NCBI RefSeq assembly: GCF_040931995.1 | Contig: NZ_CP162412.1 | Span: 310,001-374,000 of the forward strand | Direction of reading: 5' to 3' | From: Pelagovum sp. HNIBRBA483 | GTDB lineage: Bacteria > Pseudomonadota > Alphaproteobacteria > Rhodobacterales > Rhodobacteraceae | Length of the DNA: 64,000 nucleotides | Part shown: positions 9,402 to 16,640 of the stretch, one piece after another | How the letters are laid out: every line of letters starts with the position of its first letter | Numbering within the stretch: position 1 is the first letter of the stretch | Translations under genes and position numbers: made by a program | Notes under the pieces: generated by a model | Databases searched by the model: none | What the model was told of the DNA's origin: nothing | What the model saw: only the letters and a program-made list of their open reading frames with translations

Positions 9402-10130
9402 TTATTTGATGTCAGTGTTTATTTTCTCGCGTCCTCTCGAGGTGAGAACGAAGACGTCTTTTCCCTCAAAGACAGCAGGCATAATTTCCCGCCCCTTTGC
9501 GGCGCCACCATCAAGATTGACCCTGTTGCCATAGTGGGTTGGCGAGTCGACGATGGTGTGCCCATGAATGACCAGCGCTTCATGGGGTTGGGTGTGATTC
9601 AAGAATTCATCTCTGATCCACAAGAGGTCTTCTTCGCGCTGCTTTCGCAGGGGGATATTCGGACGTATCCCCGCATGGACAAACAATAGGTCCTGCGTCT
9701 GGTAGCTAAGTTGCATACCTTCAAGAAATTCAACGTGCCTACGGGGCACAGCATCGCGGGCGTCTTTGTGAATGTCACGTTGGCTCCGCCCTTCACGAAC
9801 TTCAACGCCGTAAGAGGCAAGCGTTTTGTCGCCACCCAGGCGTGGGTCGAGCCAGTTCAGCCCGAGTCGCAGACGAAGATCATGTTTGGGGGTTGGCTCA
9901 AGGTACCAGTGTAACATTCTGTCATGGTTGCCTTTGATAAAGATCCAACCCGGGTTTGCTTCTTGGCAGGTGATAAGGAGATCAAGGACTTCACGGCTCG
10001 CAGGCCCTCTGTCTGTAACATCGCCCAAGAAGACAACCTGCGCATCTTGATCTCCATCTGCCTCAATGCGCTCCAGTGCTTGTTCAAGTAAGGCGATCTG
10101 CCCATGAATGTCGCCGATAGCATAGATCAT
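9402..10130 (-). CDS. PPP-family serine/threonine metallophosphatase
   Basis: 242 residues with all calcineurin-like PPP motifs in order: GDIHG (7-11), GDVTDRG (about 36-42), GNHD (about 67-70) and HGH (about 188-190), so the two-metal centre is intact. Bacterial members dephosphorylate Ser/Thr/Tyr phosphoproteins or, in the ApaH branch, hydrolyse Ap4A; the sequence does not decide which, although the length and FIKGNHDRMLHW are closer to the PrpA/PrpE-like group. It is divergent from the LacI-type regulator with about 137 bases between the starts. GAGG lies a few bases before the ATG. No kinase partner is adjacent. Confidence 0.88.
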   Translation of the reverse strand: MIYAIGDIHGQIALLEQALERIEADGDQDAQVVFLGDVTDRGPASREVLDLLITCQEANPGWIFIKGNHDRMLHWYLEPTPKHDLRLRLGLNWLDPRLGGDKTLASYGVEVREGRSQRDIHKDARDAVPRRHVEFLEGMQLSYQTQDLLFVHAGIRPNIPLRKQREEDLLWIRDEFLNHTQPHEALVIHGHTIVDSPTHYGNRVNLDGGAAKGREIMPAVFEGKDVFVLTSRGREKINTDIK

Positions 10131-10202
10131 TCCGTCACCTCAATTTTCTGGCGTTATGCAATTTCAGTTAGGGAAATTCCATTGATAGATTGATCGAACG
10201 GC

Positions 10203-10231
10203 GTGATCGCCGCGAAAAACTTGGCGATCAC
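10203..10231. promoter_or_regulatory. Perfect inverted repeat, candidate operator 1 upstream of lacI-type gene
   Basis: GTGATCGCC (10203-10211) and GGCGATCAC (10223-10231) are exact reverse complements separated by 11 bases, 36 bases before the regulator ATG and within the divergent promoter region shared with the phosphatase gene. This is a plausible autoregulatory operator or an RNA hairpin in the leader. Binding is inference. Confidence 0.45.
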
Positions 10232-10249
10232 TCCATATCGATGTATGGA
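10232..10249. promoter_or_regulatory. Inverted repeat, candidate operator 2 upstream of lacI-type gene
   Basis: TCCATA (10232-10237) and TATGGA (10244-10249) form a perfect six-base inverted repeat around TCGATG, and begin immediately after the first palindrome. The 18-base size with a CG step at the centre is like many LacI-family operators, so this is the better operator candidate of the two. Confidence 0.45.
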
Positions 10250-10267
10250 TGATGACGGAATTCCATC

Positions 10268-11314
10268 ATGGGGGCGAATGTGGCGCGACGTCCGACTGCA
10301 AACGATGTTGCTCGCGAAGCGGGTGTGAGTGTAACGACCGTCGATCGTGCAATGAATGGCCGCGCAAGGGTCAGGGAAGAGACCATTCGAAAGATCGCCG
10401 AGGCTGCACATCGCATCGGTTACCATGGCAAAGGTTTGTTTGAAGATCGGCTCAAGACTGTCGTTCCCGAGGTTACATTTGGATTCATCCTGTCCAAGAA
10501 GGGGCAAGAATTTTACCAGATTTTCGCGCGGGAGATTGAGAAGGCTGTCGCGCAGCGGACCGATGTTCGAATCCGTGCTGATATTAGGTACGCATCGTCC
10601 CAGGCGCCGGACGAGTATGCGCGGTTGTTGTCAGAGTTGGGCGAGAGTTGCGATGCAATTGCCTGTGGTGCCGTCAACGACCAACGCCTCACCCAAGTGG
10701 TGCAGAGGTTAAAAGACAATGGTGTTCCTGTCTTTTCGATCCTTAATGACTTTGCCCAGGGTGTCAGGAAAAATTATATTGGCACCAACAATATGAAGAG
10801 CGGCCGGGTGGCCGCAGGATATCTCACACGGACTCTCAAGCAGTCCGGCAAGCTCGCAATTTTTGTTGGTGGAAACCGATGGCACGGCCATGATTTGCGC
10901 GAGGTCGGATTCCGTTCATTCGTTCGAGAGGTAGATCTCGGCTTCACTGTCCTTGATACGCTTGTCAATTTGGAGACGCGGCAGGTGACCTACGAGGCAA
11001 CACTCGACCTCCTTAACCGCCACCCCGATCTGAAAGGTATTTATGTTGCCGGGGGTGGAATGGAGGGGGCGATAGCGGCTTTGCGGGAGATGCATCCTGC
11101 TCCTCGGGTTGGGCTTGTAGTAAACGAATTGACCAGTGAAAGCCGTGCCGGGATGATTGATGGTTATGTCTCGATGGTTATGCAGACACCGCTCGAAATT
11201 ATTTGCCCTGAATTGGTAAACCTGATGGTCAAGGCGGCCCGAAAAGACGACGATGGCACTGTCGGCCAACATTTTCTCGATCCCCTTATCATCCTCCCAG
11301 AGATGCTTGCATGA
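10268..11314 (+). CDS. LacI-family transcriptional regulator of the inositol island
   Basis: 348 residues. The N-terminal helix-turn-helix is TANDVAREAGVSVTTVDRA (about residues 10-28) followed by the hinge-helix region; residues about 65-348 form a periplasmic-binding-protein-like sensor, with FGFILSKKGQEFYQ at its start. LacI regulators with this type of sensor bind a sugar or polyol and usually repress or derepress the adjacent operon. The position at the head of the iol/ABC cluster points to an inositol or inosose ligand. Two adjoining inverted repeats lie between 10203 and 10249, just before its start. In rhizobia the inositol operon is instead controlled by an RpiR-type IolR, which is not seen here. 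Confidence 0.9.
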   Translation: MGANVARRPTANDVAREAGVSVTTVDRAMNGRARVREETIRKIAEAAHRIGYHGKGLFEDRLKTVVPEVTFGFILSKKGQEFYQIFAREIEKAVAQRTDVRIRADIRYASSQAPDEYARLLSELGESCDAIACGAVNDQRLTQVVQRLKDNGVPVFSILNDFAQGVRKNYIGTNNMKSGRVAAGYLTRTLKQSGKLAIFVGGNRWHGHDLREVGFRSFVREVDLGFTVLDTLVNLETRQVTYEATLDLLNRHPDLKGIYVAGGGMEGAIAALREMHPAPRVGLVVNELTSESRAGMIDGYVSMVMQTPLEIICPELVNLMVKAARKDDDGTVGQHFLDPLIILPEMLA

Positions 11315-11334
11315 CGTAAAATCATCATTTTGCG
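11315..11334. promoter_or_regulatory. Inverted repeat CGTAAAAT-CATC-ATTTTGCG
   Basis: Directly after the regulator stop, arms CGTAAAAT (11315-11322) and ATTTTGCG (11327-11334) match at 7 of 8 positions around a 4-base centre. It could be an operator for the downstream transport/catabolic operon or a weak terminator hairpin; no U-tract follows, which favours a DNA site. Confidence 0.3.
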
Positions 11335-11460
11335 TGCGCAGAAAAACGTCATTTTTGATGTGAAAATCCCCCATCAAGCTTGACCGAATCTCATCTGCGC
11401 AGCAACGTCGCCTCAACCTATGCGGTGCCACTGGGCAAAACGCGGGTGACGGGAGGAAAT

Positions 11461-12276
11461 ATGCACTTTTCGCTTAATCAAATGACGGTGCCTGACATGG
11501 GCTTTGCGTCATTTCTGGATTTAGCGGTGCAGCTCGGTTGTTCCGGCGTCGAAGTGCGAAACGATCTAGGCCGACCTCTGTTCGATGGTATTGGCGCCTC
11601 TGAAGCTGGCGCATCAATCCGGCGCAAAGGGCTGATCCTCTTTGGCGTGAGCCAAGTTTACCCGTTCAACGATTGGAATGATGAACGAGAAGTGGCGGTT
11701 AGACGGCTGACAGAAGCAGCTGTCGAGGCGGGTTCGAAGTCGATCAGTTTGATACCTAGGAACGATGGAACCGGTCTCGGGAATGGGGAGCGTCAGGCGA
11801 AGCTCAGGTTGGCACTGCGTTCAATTTTGCCGATTTTGCGAGAGTTCGGGATGATTGGTTTGGTTGAGCCGTTGGGATTTGGGCGTTCCTCGTTGAGGTC
11901 CAAAGAGGAACTTGCGCAAATGATTTCATCTCTGGATGCAGAGGCCGAAATCAAGATCGTTCATGACACGTTTCATCATACGCTTGCTGGAGGCGGCGCG
12001 CTGTTTCCCGAGGGCACGGGGATCGTCCATATTTCAGGCGTAGTCGATCCGCTGCTCTCGATCGGAGAGATGGAGGATGAGCATCGCGTGCTCGTTGATC
12101 ATCGTGACCGGATCGGAAATATCGATCAAATTGCTGCGTTGCTATCGGCTGGGTATCGCGGCCCGCTCTCGTTCGAGTGCTTCTCGCCGGAGATTCACCG
12201 GCTCGAAGATGCTTTCTCGGCGATAAAAGGATCAATGGATTTCATATCTTCCCAAATTGCCGCAACCGCGGCGTGA
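11461..12276 (+). CDS. IolI-like sugar isomerase (AP endonuclease-2 type TIM barrel)
   Basis: 271 residues. The start at 11461 is chosen because GGGAGG stands seven bases upstream; the longer in-frame reading from 11380 has no ribosome-binding site. The protein is a xylose-isomerase-like TIM barrel (Pfam AP_endonuc_2) with metal-ligand candidates VEPLG (E about 140), HDTFHH (about 175-180) and FECFSPE near the C-terminus. The tail SAGYRGPLSFECFSPEIHRL resembles the end of Bacillus IolI, which interconverts 2-keto-myo-inositol and 1-keto-D-chiro-inositol. Placed first after the LacI regulator and before the ABC importer, this fits an inosose isomerase; a hydroxypyruvate isomerase-like enzyme is the alternative. 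Confidence 0.7.
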   Translation: MHFSLNQMTVPDMGFASFLDLAVQLGCSGVEVRNDLGRPLFDGIGASEAGASIRRKGLILFGVSQVYPFNDWNDEREVAVRRLTEAAVEAGSKSISLIPRNDGTGLGNGERQAKLRLALRSILPILREFGMIGLVEPLGFGRSSLRSKEELAQMISSLDAEAEIKIVHDTFHHTLAGGGALFPEGTGIVHISGVVDPLLSIGEMEDEHRVLVDHRDRIGNIDQIAALLSAGYRGPLSFECFSPEIHRLEDAFSAIKGSMDFISSQIAATAA

Positions 12277-12289
12277 GGGAATGTGAATG

Positions 12290-12304
12290 ACCCCGATTTG
12301 GGGT
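12290..12304 (+). terminator. Short hairpin ACCCC-GATTT-GGGGT before the binding-protein gene
   Basis: A five-base-pair stem (12290-12294 with 12300-12304) followed by only three T residues. It may attenuate transcription or protect the 5' end of the binding-protein mRNA. Too short to call firmly. Confidence 0.25.
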
Positions 12305-12351
12305 TTCCGGCAAAAATAGGTGCACCGGACACCAACTATGGGAGGAAAACC

Positions 12352-13290
12352 ATGAAAAAGACCCTTATTGCATCTGGTGTCGTCGCGTTGATGTCGACAA
12401 CAGCCATGGCTCAGGAAATCGGAGCAACGTTTTCGAGATTTGATGACAACTGGCTGACGGTCCTGCGCAACGGCATGGTCGAATATGCATCGACCATTGA
12501 TGGCCTTGTCTATCAGCAGGAAGATGCGACCGATGATATTGCGAAGCAGATCGACCAAGTTAAGAACTTCGTCGCCTCTGGCGTGGATGCGATCATCGTG
12601 AACATCGTTGATACGTCTGCCGGTGCAGCCGTTTCTGCTGCTGCAGGAGATGTGCCGCTTGTTTATGTGAACCGTGAACCTGACAACGTCAATGAACTGC
12701 CACCGACGCAGGCTTTCGTTGCTTCAAACGAAATCGAGTCAGGTACGCTCTCCGCGTTTGAAGTTTGTAAGAACCTGCGCGCTGAAGGCAAAGGAAGCGG
12801 CGCGCGCGGCTACCTGATGAACGGCCAGCTTTCGAACCAAGCGGCGGTTCAGCGCTCGAAAGATGTCTACGATGTTATCGGCATGGACATGTGTAACTTC
12901 ATGGAAATCATCGACGAGCAAACAGCGAACTGGTCGCGTGATGAAGCGCAAGACTTGATGACCAACTGGATGTCATCTGGCGAACCGTTTGACTTCGTAC
13001 TGGCAAACAACGACGAAATGGCAATTGGCGCAATTCAGGCCATGAAAGCTGCCGGAATGGATATGGCCGATTTTCAGGTCGGTGGTGTTGACGCATCGCA
13101 AGATGCTCTTCTTGTGATGGCGGCAGGCGATTACGATGTCACCGTATTCCAGGACTCTGTTGGTCAAGGTACGGGTTCGATTGACGCTGCGCTGAAGCTT
13201 ATCGCTGGCGAAAAGGTTGATCAGAAAGTGTACATCCCGTTCGTTCTCGTCACGCCTGAGAACATGGGCGACTTCCTCGCGAAGAACTAA
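12352..13290 (+). CDS. Sugar/inositol ABC transporter periplasmic binding protein
   Basis: 312 residues with a clear signal peptide (MKKTLIASGVVALMSTTAMAQ, cleavage after AMA). The start at 12352 follows GGGAGG by six bases; the longer reading from 12283 would bury the signal peptide. The mature part is a cluster-B binding protein (Peripla_BP_4 fold) of the ribose/inositol class: early EIGATFSRFDDNW, a QVKNFVASGVDAIIVNIVDT loop, NNDEMAIGAIQAM and GGVDASQDAL near the ligand cleft. It delivers substrate to the permease and ATPase encoded next. Given the iol genes downstream, the ligand is probably myo-inositol or a derivative, as for IbpA of Caulobacter; this is inference from context. Confidence 0.9.
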   Translation: MKKTLIASGVVALMSTTAMAQEIGATFSRFDDNWLTVLRNGMVEYASTIDGLVYQQEDATDDIAKQIDQVKNFVASGVDAIIVNIVDTSAGAAVSAAAGDVPLVYVNREPDNVNELPPTQAFVASNEIESGTLSAFEVCKNLRAEGKGSGARGYLMNGQLSNQAAVQRSKDVYDVIGMDMCNFMEIIDEQTANWSRDEAQDLMTNWMSSGEPFDFVLANNDEMAIGAIQAMKAAGMDMADFQVGGVDASQDALLVMAAGDYDVTVFQDSVGQGTGSIDAALKLIAGEKVDQKVYIPFVLVTPENMGDFLAKN

Positions 13291-13310
13291 AGGTCCGAAC
13301 CAGAAAATTC

Positions 13311-13336
13311 GGGGCGGCGCTCTTTCGTGCCGCCCC
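13311..13336 (+). terminator. Intercistronic GC hairpin between binding protein and permease
   Basis: GGGGCGGC (13311-13318) pairs perfectly with GCCGCCCC (13329-13336), loop of 10, followed by TACTTTAAAA rather than a long U-tract. Such hairpins between a binding-protein gene and the membrane genes commonly stabilise or partly terminate the message so that the binding protein is made in excess. Confidence 0.6.
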
Positions 13337-13368
13337 TACTTTAAAAGTCAATCGCAGGGGAGGCGAGC

Positions 13369-14442
13369 ATGGCGGATACCAGCCACGGGACTGGCGGTCT
13401 TACATTCGACAAGTCCAAGAGGAATTGGCCCAATGAGCTCAATATCCTATTGGCCTTGATCATCATTATCGTGATTTTTGAGGTTATTGGCCAAGTCGCA
13501 CCTTACATGCGTGGTCAAAGCTTCCTCTTCGATACAAATGACCGTTTTGACAGCATATTCAATGAAGCACGTCTCCAGATTATCATCCTACAAGTTGCGG
13601 TAATCGGCATTATCGCGCTCGGGGTCACGCAGGTCATCATCACTGCTGGGATTGATCTTTCATCCGGTCCCCTAGTTGCTGCGACGGCGATGATTGCGAT
13701 GAGTTTCGCGCAGGTTGCAGAGGTTAACGGATTCGCAAATCCGAAGGCGATATTTGGCCCTTGGGCCATGGATCTGCCCGTCGTCGTACCGGTCGTTATC
13801 GGCCTCGCATTCGGTGCGTTCATTGGTGTGATAAACGGAACCTTCATTGCCTACTTCCGTATCCCACCCTTCATCGCTACTCTTGGTATGTTTCTAATTT
13901 GTCGGGGGATTGCGCTTTGGTGGTCCGGCGGTAATCCGATCTCGTTCCCCACGGAGGGCTATGCGTGGATCGGTTCGGGAATGATGCCGGTGGTCTGGTT
14001 TGTCATTCTCGCGATTATCTTTCAGTTCATCATGAGCTTTACAGTTTACGGCAAGCATACCTATGCAATCGGCTCCAACGAAGAGGCCGCGCGGATGTCA
14101 GGTATCAACGTTCGGCGGCACAAAGTGATGGTCTACATGATTGCTTCGATGTTGGCTGCGTTTGCGGGCATCGTGCTGAGTTCGAAAGCGGTGACCGCTC
14201 AGGCGGGCATGGGCGAGTTCTATGAACTTTTCGCAATCGCTATGGCGGTCATCGGCGGGATTAGTCTGACAGGCGGCCGCGGTTCCATAATCGGCACGGT
14301 ACTGGGCGCTATGGTGATCGGGGTTATCCGGTCTGGTTTCACATACATCAAACTTGATGGTTCCTACCAGCTGATGGCCATGGGCGGCATCATCATCGCA
14401 GCGGTCATTCTTGATCAGTACCGCCAGCGTAATCGCGCTTGA
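13369..14442 (+). CDS. ABC transporter permease (sugar/inositol)
   Basis: 357 residues with about nine or ten hydrophobic helices, a BPD_transp_2 permease of the RbsC/FrcC type. The signature region GSNEEAARMSGINVRRHK (about residues 230-247) is the EAA-like loop that touches the ATPase; VITAGIDLSSGPLVA and FIATLGMFLICRGIAL are typical of the family. The start at 13369 follows GGGGAGG. It follows the binding-protein gene after a GC hairpin and is four bases from overlapping the ATPase reading frame, whose start follows 17 bases later. It forms the transmembrane channel, probably as a homodimer. Confidence 0.93.
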   Translation: MADTSHGTGGLTFDKSKRNWPNELNILLALIIIIVIFEVIGQVAPYMRGQSFLFDTNDRFDSIFNEARLQIIILQVAVIGIIALGVTQVIITAGIDLSSGPLVAATAMIAMSFAQVAEVNGFANPKAIFGPWAMDLPVVVPVVIGLAFGAFIGVINGTFIAYFRIPPFIATLGMFLICRGIALWWSGGNPISFPTEGYAWIGSGMMPVVWFVILAIIFQFIMSFTVYGKHTYAIGSNEEAARMSGINVRRHKVMVYMIASMLAAFAGIVLSSKAVTAQAGMGEFYELFAIAMAVIGGISLTGGRGSIIGTVLGAMVIGVIRSGFTYIKLDGSYQLMAMGGIIIAAVILDQYRQRNRA

Positions 14443-14459
14443 GCTTGGGGAGAGAAGAA

Positions 14460-15242
14460 ATGAGCGACGAATTCGTTCTGAGAACCGAAGACCTAACCAA
14501 GCACTACGGTGGCGTTCATGCGCTTCAAGGTGCGAATTTCAAGCTCCGGAAAGGTGAGCATGTTGCGATCATGGGCGACAATGGCGCGGGTAAGTCGACA
14601 TTCGTTCGCCAGATCACCGGTGTGGAGCAACGGACCCGTGGCAAGGTTTGGCTTTACGGTGAGGAGGTGAACTTTGCAGGCCCGCTCGATGCGCGCGAAG
14701 CAGGAATCGAGACGGTTTTCCAAACGCTGGCTCTTGCTGATGATTTGGATGTGCCTGACAACCTGTTCTTGGGTCGCGAGAAGACCTACGCGAACTGGTT
14801 GGGTCCGTTCCGTTTGCTTGACTACAAAGGGATGCGGCAGGCGACGATTGATGGCCTGAACCGGACGGCGGTAAAAATCCCGAATATCCGTAACACAATC
14901 CGGAACATGTCAGGCGGTCAGCGCCAATGTGTTGCGATTGCCCGCACCGCGACTTTCCATTCTAAGCTTACGATAATGGATGAGCCGACGGCAGCGCTTG
15001 GCGTTCAGGAAACTGCTCAGGTGGAAAATATCATTCGGACGCTGAAGGAAGCCGGTGAGCCGTTGATCTTGATCAGTCACAACATGCGTCAGGTTATGGA
15101 TCTTGTTGATCGTATCGTGGTCTTTCGACGTGGCCGGATCGTTGCCGATCTCAAGAGAGACGAGACGGACGGGCAAGATGTCGTTGCTTATATCACGGGG
15201 GCGAAGACCCAACCTGAGTTTGATGTCGAGGGCGTAACCTGA
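14460..15242 (+). CDS. ABC transporter ATP-binding protein (sugar/inositol)
   Basis: 260 residues, a single nucleotide-binding domain: Walker A GDNGAGKST (about 38-46), signature MSGGQRQ, Walker B with LTIMDEPTAALG, and H-loop in LISHNM. Ribose and xylose importers normally use a fused double ATPase of about 500 residues; the half-size protein here is of the FrcA type, so it should work as a homodimer with the permease just upstream. I start it at ATG 14460, preceded by GGGGAGAG; a TTG at 14439 inside the permease end is in frame but lacks a ribosome-binding site. Last gene of the importer block. Confidence 0.93.
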   Translation: MSDEFVLRTEDLTKHYGGVHALQGANFKLRKGEHVAIMGDNGAGKSTFVRQITGVEQRTRGKVWLYGEEVNFAGPLDAREAGIETVFQTLALADDLDVPDNLFLGREKTYANWLGPFRLLDYKGMRQATIDGLNRTAVKIPNIRNTIRNMSGGQRQCVAIARTATFHSKLTIMDEPTAALGVQETAQVENIIRTLKEAGEPLILISHNMRQVMDLVDRIVVFRRGRIVADLKRDETDGQDVVAYITGAKTQPEFDVEGVT

Positions 15243-15619
15243 CGCCAATGCTGGTCTAAACTCACTGAACTTGCAGCAGTAACTGGTGGATTGCTGCGAC
15301 ACACCTGCGCCGTATCTTCCGATATGGCGGAACAAAGAGCGCCCAATGGCCCAAGTAACAAAAACACACGGCTCACATGATGTAAGCGTCATGCTTGTTC
15401 ATGCCGCGGCTTGTCAGTCTGGCCGCACGATTGCTGTTCAACTCTTCGTTGGCGCCTCCGGGCGTTGCGTAAACGTTGGGACCGATCAGGCAAAAGGCGG
15501 CGTTACCAGCACTAAGATGCCAGCCGGGTGAGGGGCGCACAATCCATTGCGATGACCCGCGTGGTTGTTGACTATTATCGATTTGTCCCTGCGGCATAGC
15601 CTGAATGAAGGAAGAACAA
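15243..15619. other. Long intergenic stretch between ABC ATPase and iolG
   Basis: About 375 bases without a gene I can support. It holds a strong hairpin at 15308-15329 and a small open frame (15346-15531, 61 codons) with no good ribosome-binding site and no recognised family. The last bases carry GAAGGAAG, the ribosome-binding site of iolG. It may contain a separate promoter for the catabolic half of the island; no convincing -35/-10 pair was seen. Confidence 0.5.
15308..15329 (+). terminator. Hairpin downstream of the ABC ATPase gene
   Basis: CGCCGTATC (15308-15316) pairs with GATATGGCG (15321-15329) over nine positions including one G-U pair, with a TTCC loop. No U-tract follows, so it is more likely an mRNA-stabilising or partial-termination structure separating the transport genes from the catabolic genes. 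Confidence 0.45.
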
Positions 15620-16624
15620 ATGACAGTTAGATTTGGTGTTTTGGGGGCAGGTCGCATTGGCCAAGTTCATGCTGGCGCGATTGCATCGGTCGCCGGTGCT
15701 GAACTGACTGCTATTGCCGATCCTATCGCCGCTGCGGCCAAGAGCGTCAGCGAGAAGTATGGTTGTGATGTACGCACAATAGACGAGATTGCGGCGAGTG
15801 ATGATATAGACGCCGTCATCATTTGCACACCGACAGACACACACGCGGATCTGATTGAACAGTTCGCGAAGCTCGGGAAAGCGATCTTCTGTGAGAAGCC
15901 GGTTGATCTGTCGCTTGAACGCGTACGGAAGTGTTTGGCTACCGTGGAGGCCGAAGATGCCACGTTGATGGTCGGGTTTAATCGCCGGTTCGACCCAGAT
16001 TTCATGGCGCTGAAGGCAGCGATTGATACCGGCCAGATTGGTGATGTGGAAATGCTCACAATCACCAGTCGTGATCCGGCGGCTCCTCCTATTGAGTATA
16101 TCACACGCTCCGGTGGGATATTCAGGGATATGACGATCCACGATTTTGATATCGCCCGCTGGTTGCTGGGCGAGGAGGTGGACTCGGTCATGGCAACGGC
16201 CTCGGTTCTGACCGACAAAGCAATTGGTGAAGCTGGGGATTTTGACAGCGCAAATGTTTTGTTGCGAACGGCCAGCGGCAGGCAGGCAGTCATCACAAAC
16301 TCGCGCCGTGCTATATATGGTTATGATCAACGGATCGAGGTTTTGGGTTCGGAGGGGTTGGTCGCAGCAAAGAACCGCCACGAGTCCAACATAGAGACTG
16401 CAGACTCAAACGGCTATAACCGCCCGCCACTGCTGAATTTCTTTATGACCCGATATACCGAGGCCTACGCAAACGAGATCAAGGCTTTTGTTGCGGCGGT
16501 TTCAGATGGCGGTCCAACGCCAACGGCAGGAATGGACGGGCTCATGGCCATAGCGCTTGCTGAGGCGGCGGTTCTCTCGGTCAAGGAAGGCAGAGCGGTT
16601 TCACTTGCCGAGATATTGAACTGA
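15620..16624 (+). CDS. iolG: Inositol 2-dehydrogenase
   Basis: 334 residues from the ATG at 15620, preferred over 15605 because GAAGGAAG precedes it by seven bases. A GFO/IDH/MocA oxidoreductase: Rossmann motif LGAGRIGQVHAGAI at residues 7-20, the EKPVDLSLE loop with the conserved lysine of the catalytic EKP motif near residue 93, and GFNRRFDPDF in the second domain. It oxidises myo-inositol (or D-chiro/scyllo forms) to an inosose with NAD+, the entry step of the pathway encoded by the following genes. The assignment rests on family plus operon position; other sugar dehydrogenases of the family look similar. Confidence 0.9.
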   Translation: MTVRFGVLGAGRIGQVHAGAIASVAGAELTAIADPIAAAAKSVSEKYGCDVRTIDEIAASDDIDAVIICTPTDTHADLIEQFAKLGKAIFCEKPVDLSLERVRKCLATVEAEDATLMVGFNRRFDPDFMALKAAIDTGQIGDVEMLTITSRDPAAPPIEYITRSGGIFRDMTIHDFDIARWLLGEEVDSVMATASVLTDKAIGEAGDFDSANVLLRTASGRQAVITNSRRAIYGYDQRIEVLGSEGLVAAKNRHESNIETADSNGYNRPPLLNFFMTRYTEAYANEIKAFVAAVSDGGPTPTAGMDGLMAIALAEAAVLSVKEGRAVSLAEILN

Positions 16625-16640
16625 AAAGGGGGCGGTTGAG

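Noticed and set aside
15346-15531. Small open frame in the gap between ABC ATPase and iolG (MAQVTKTHGSHDV...)
   Set aside because: No ribosome-binding site at proper spacing, no recognisable family, composition unlike neighbours; kept only as a remark in the intergenic entry.
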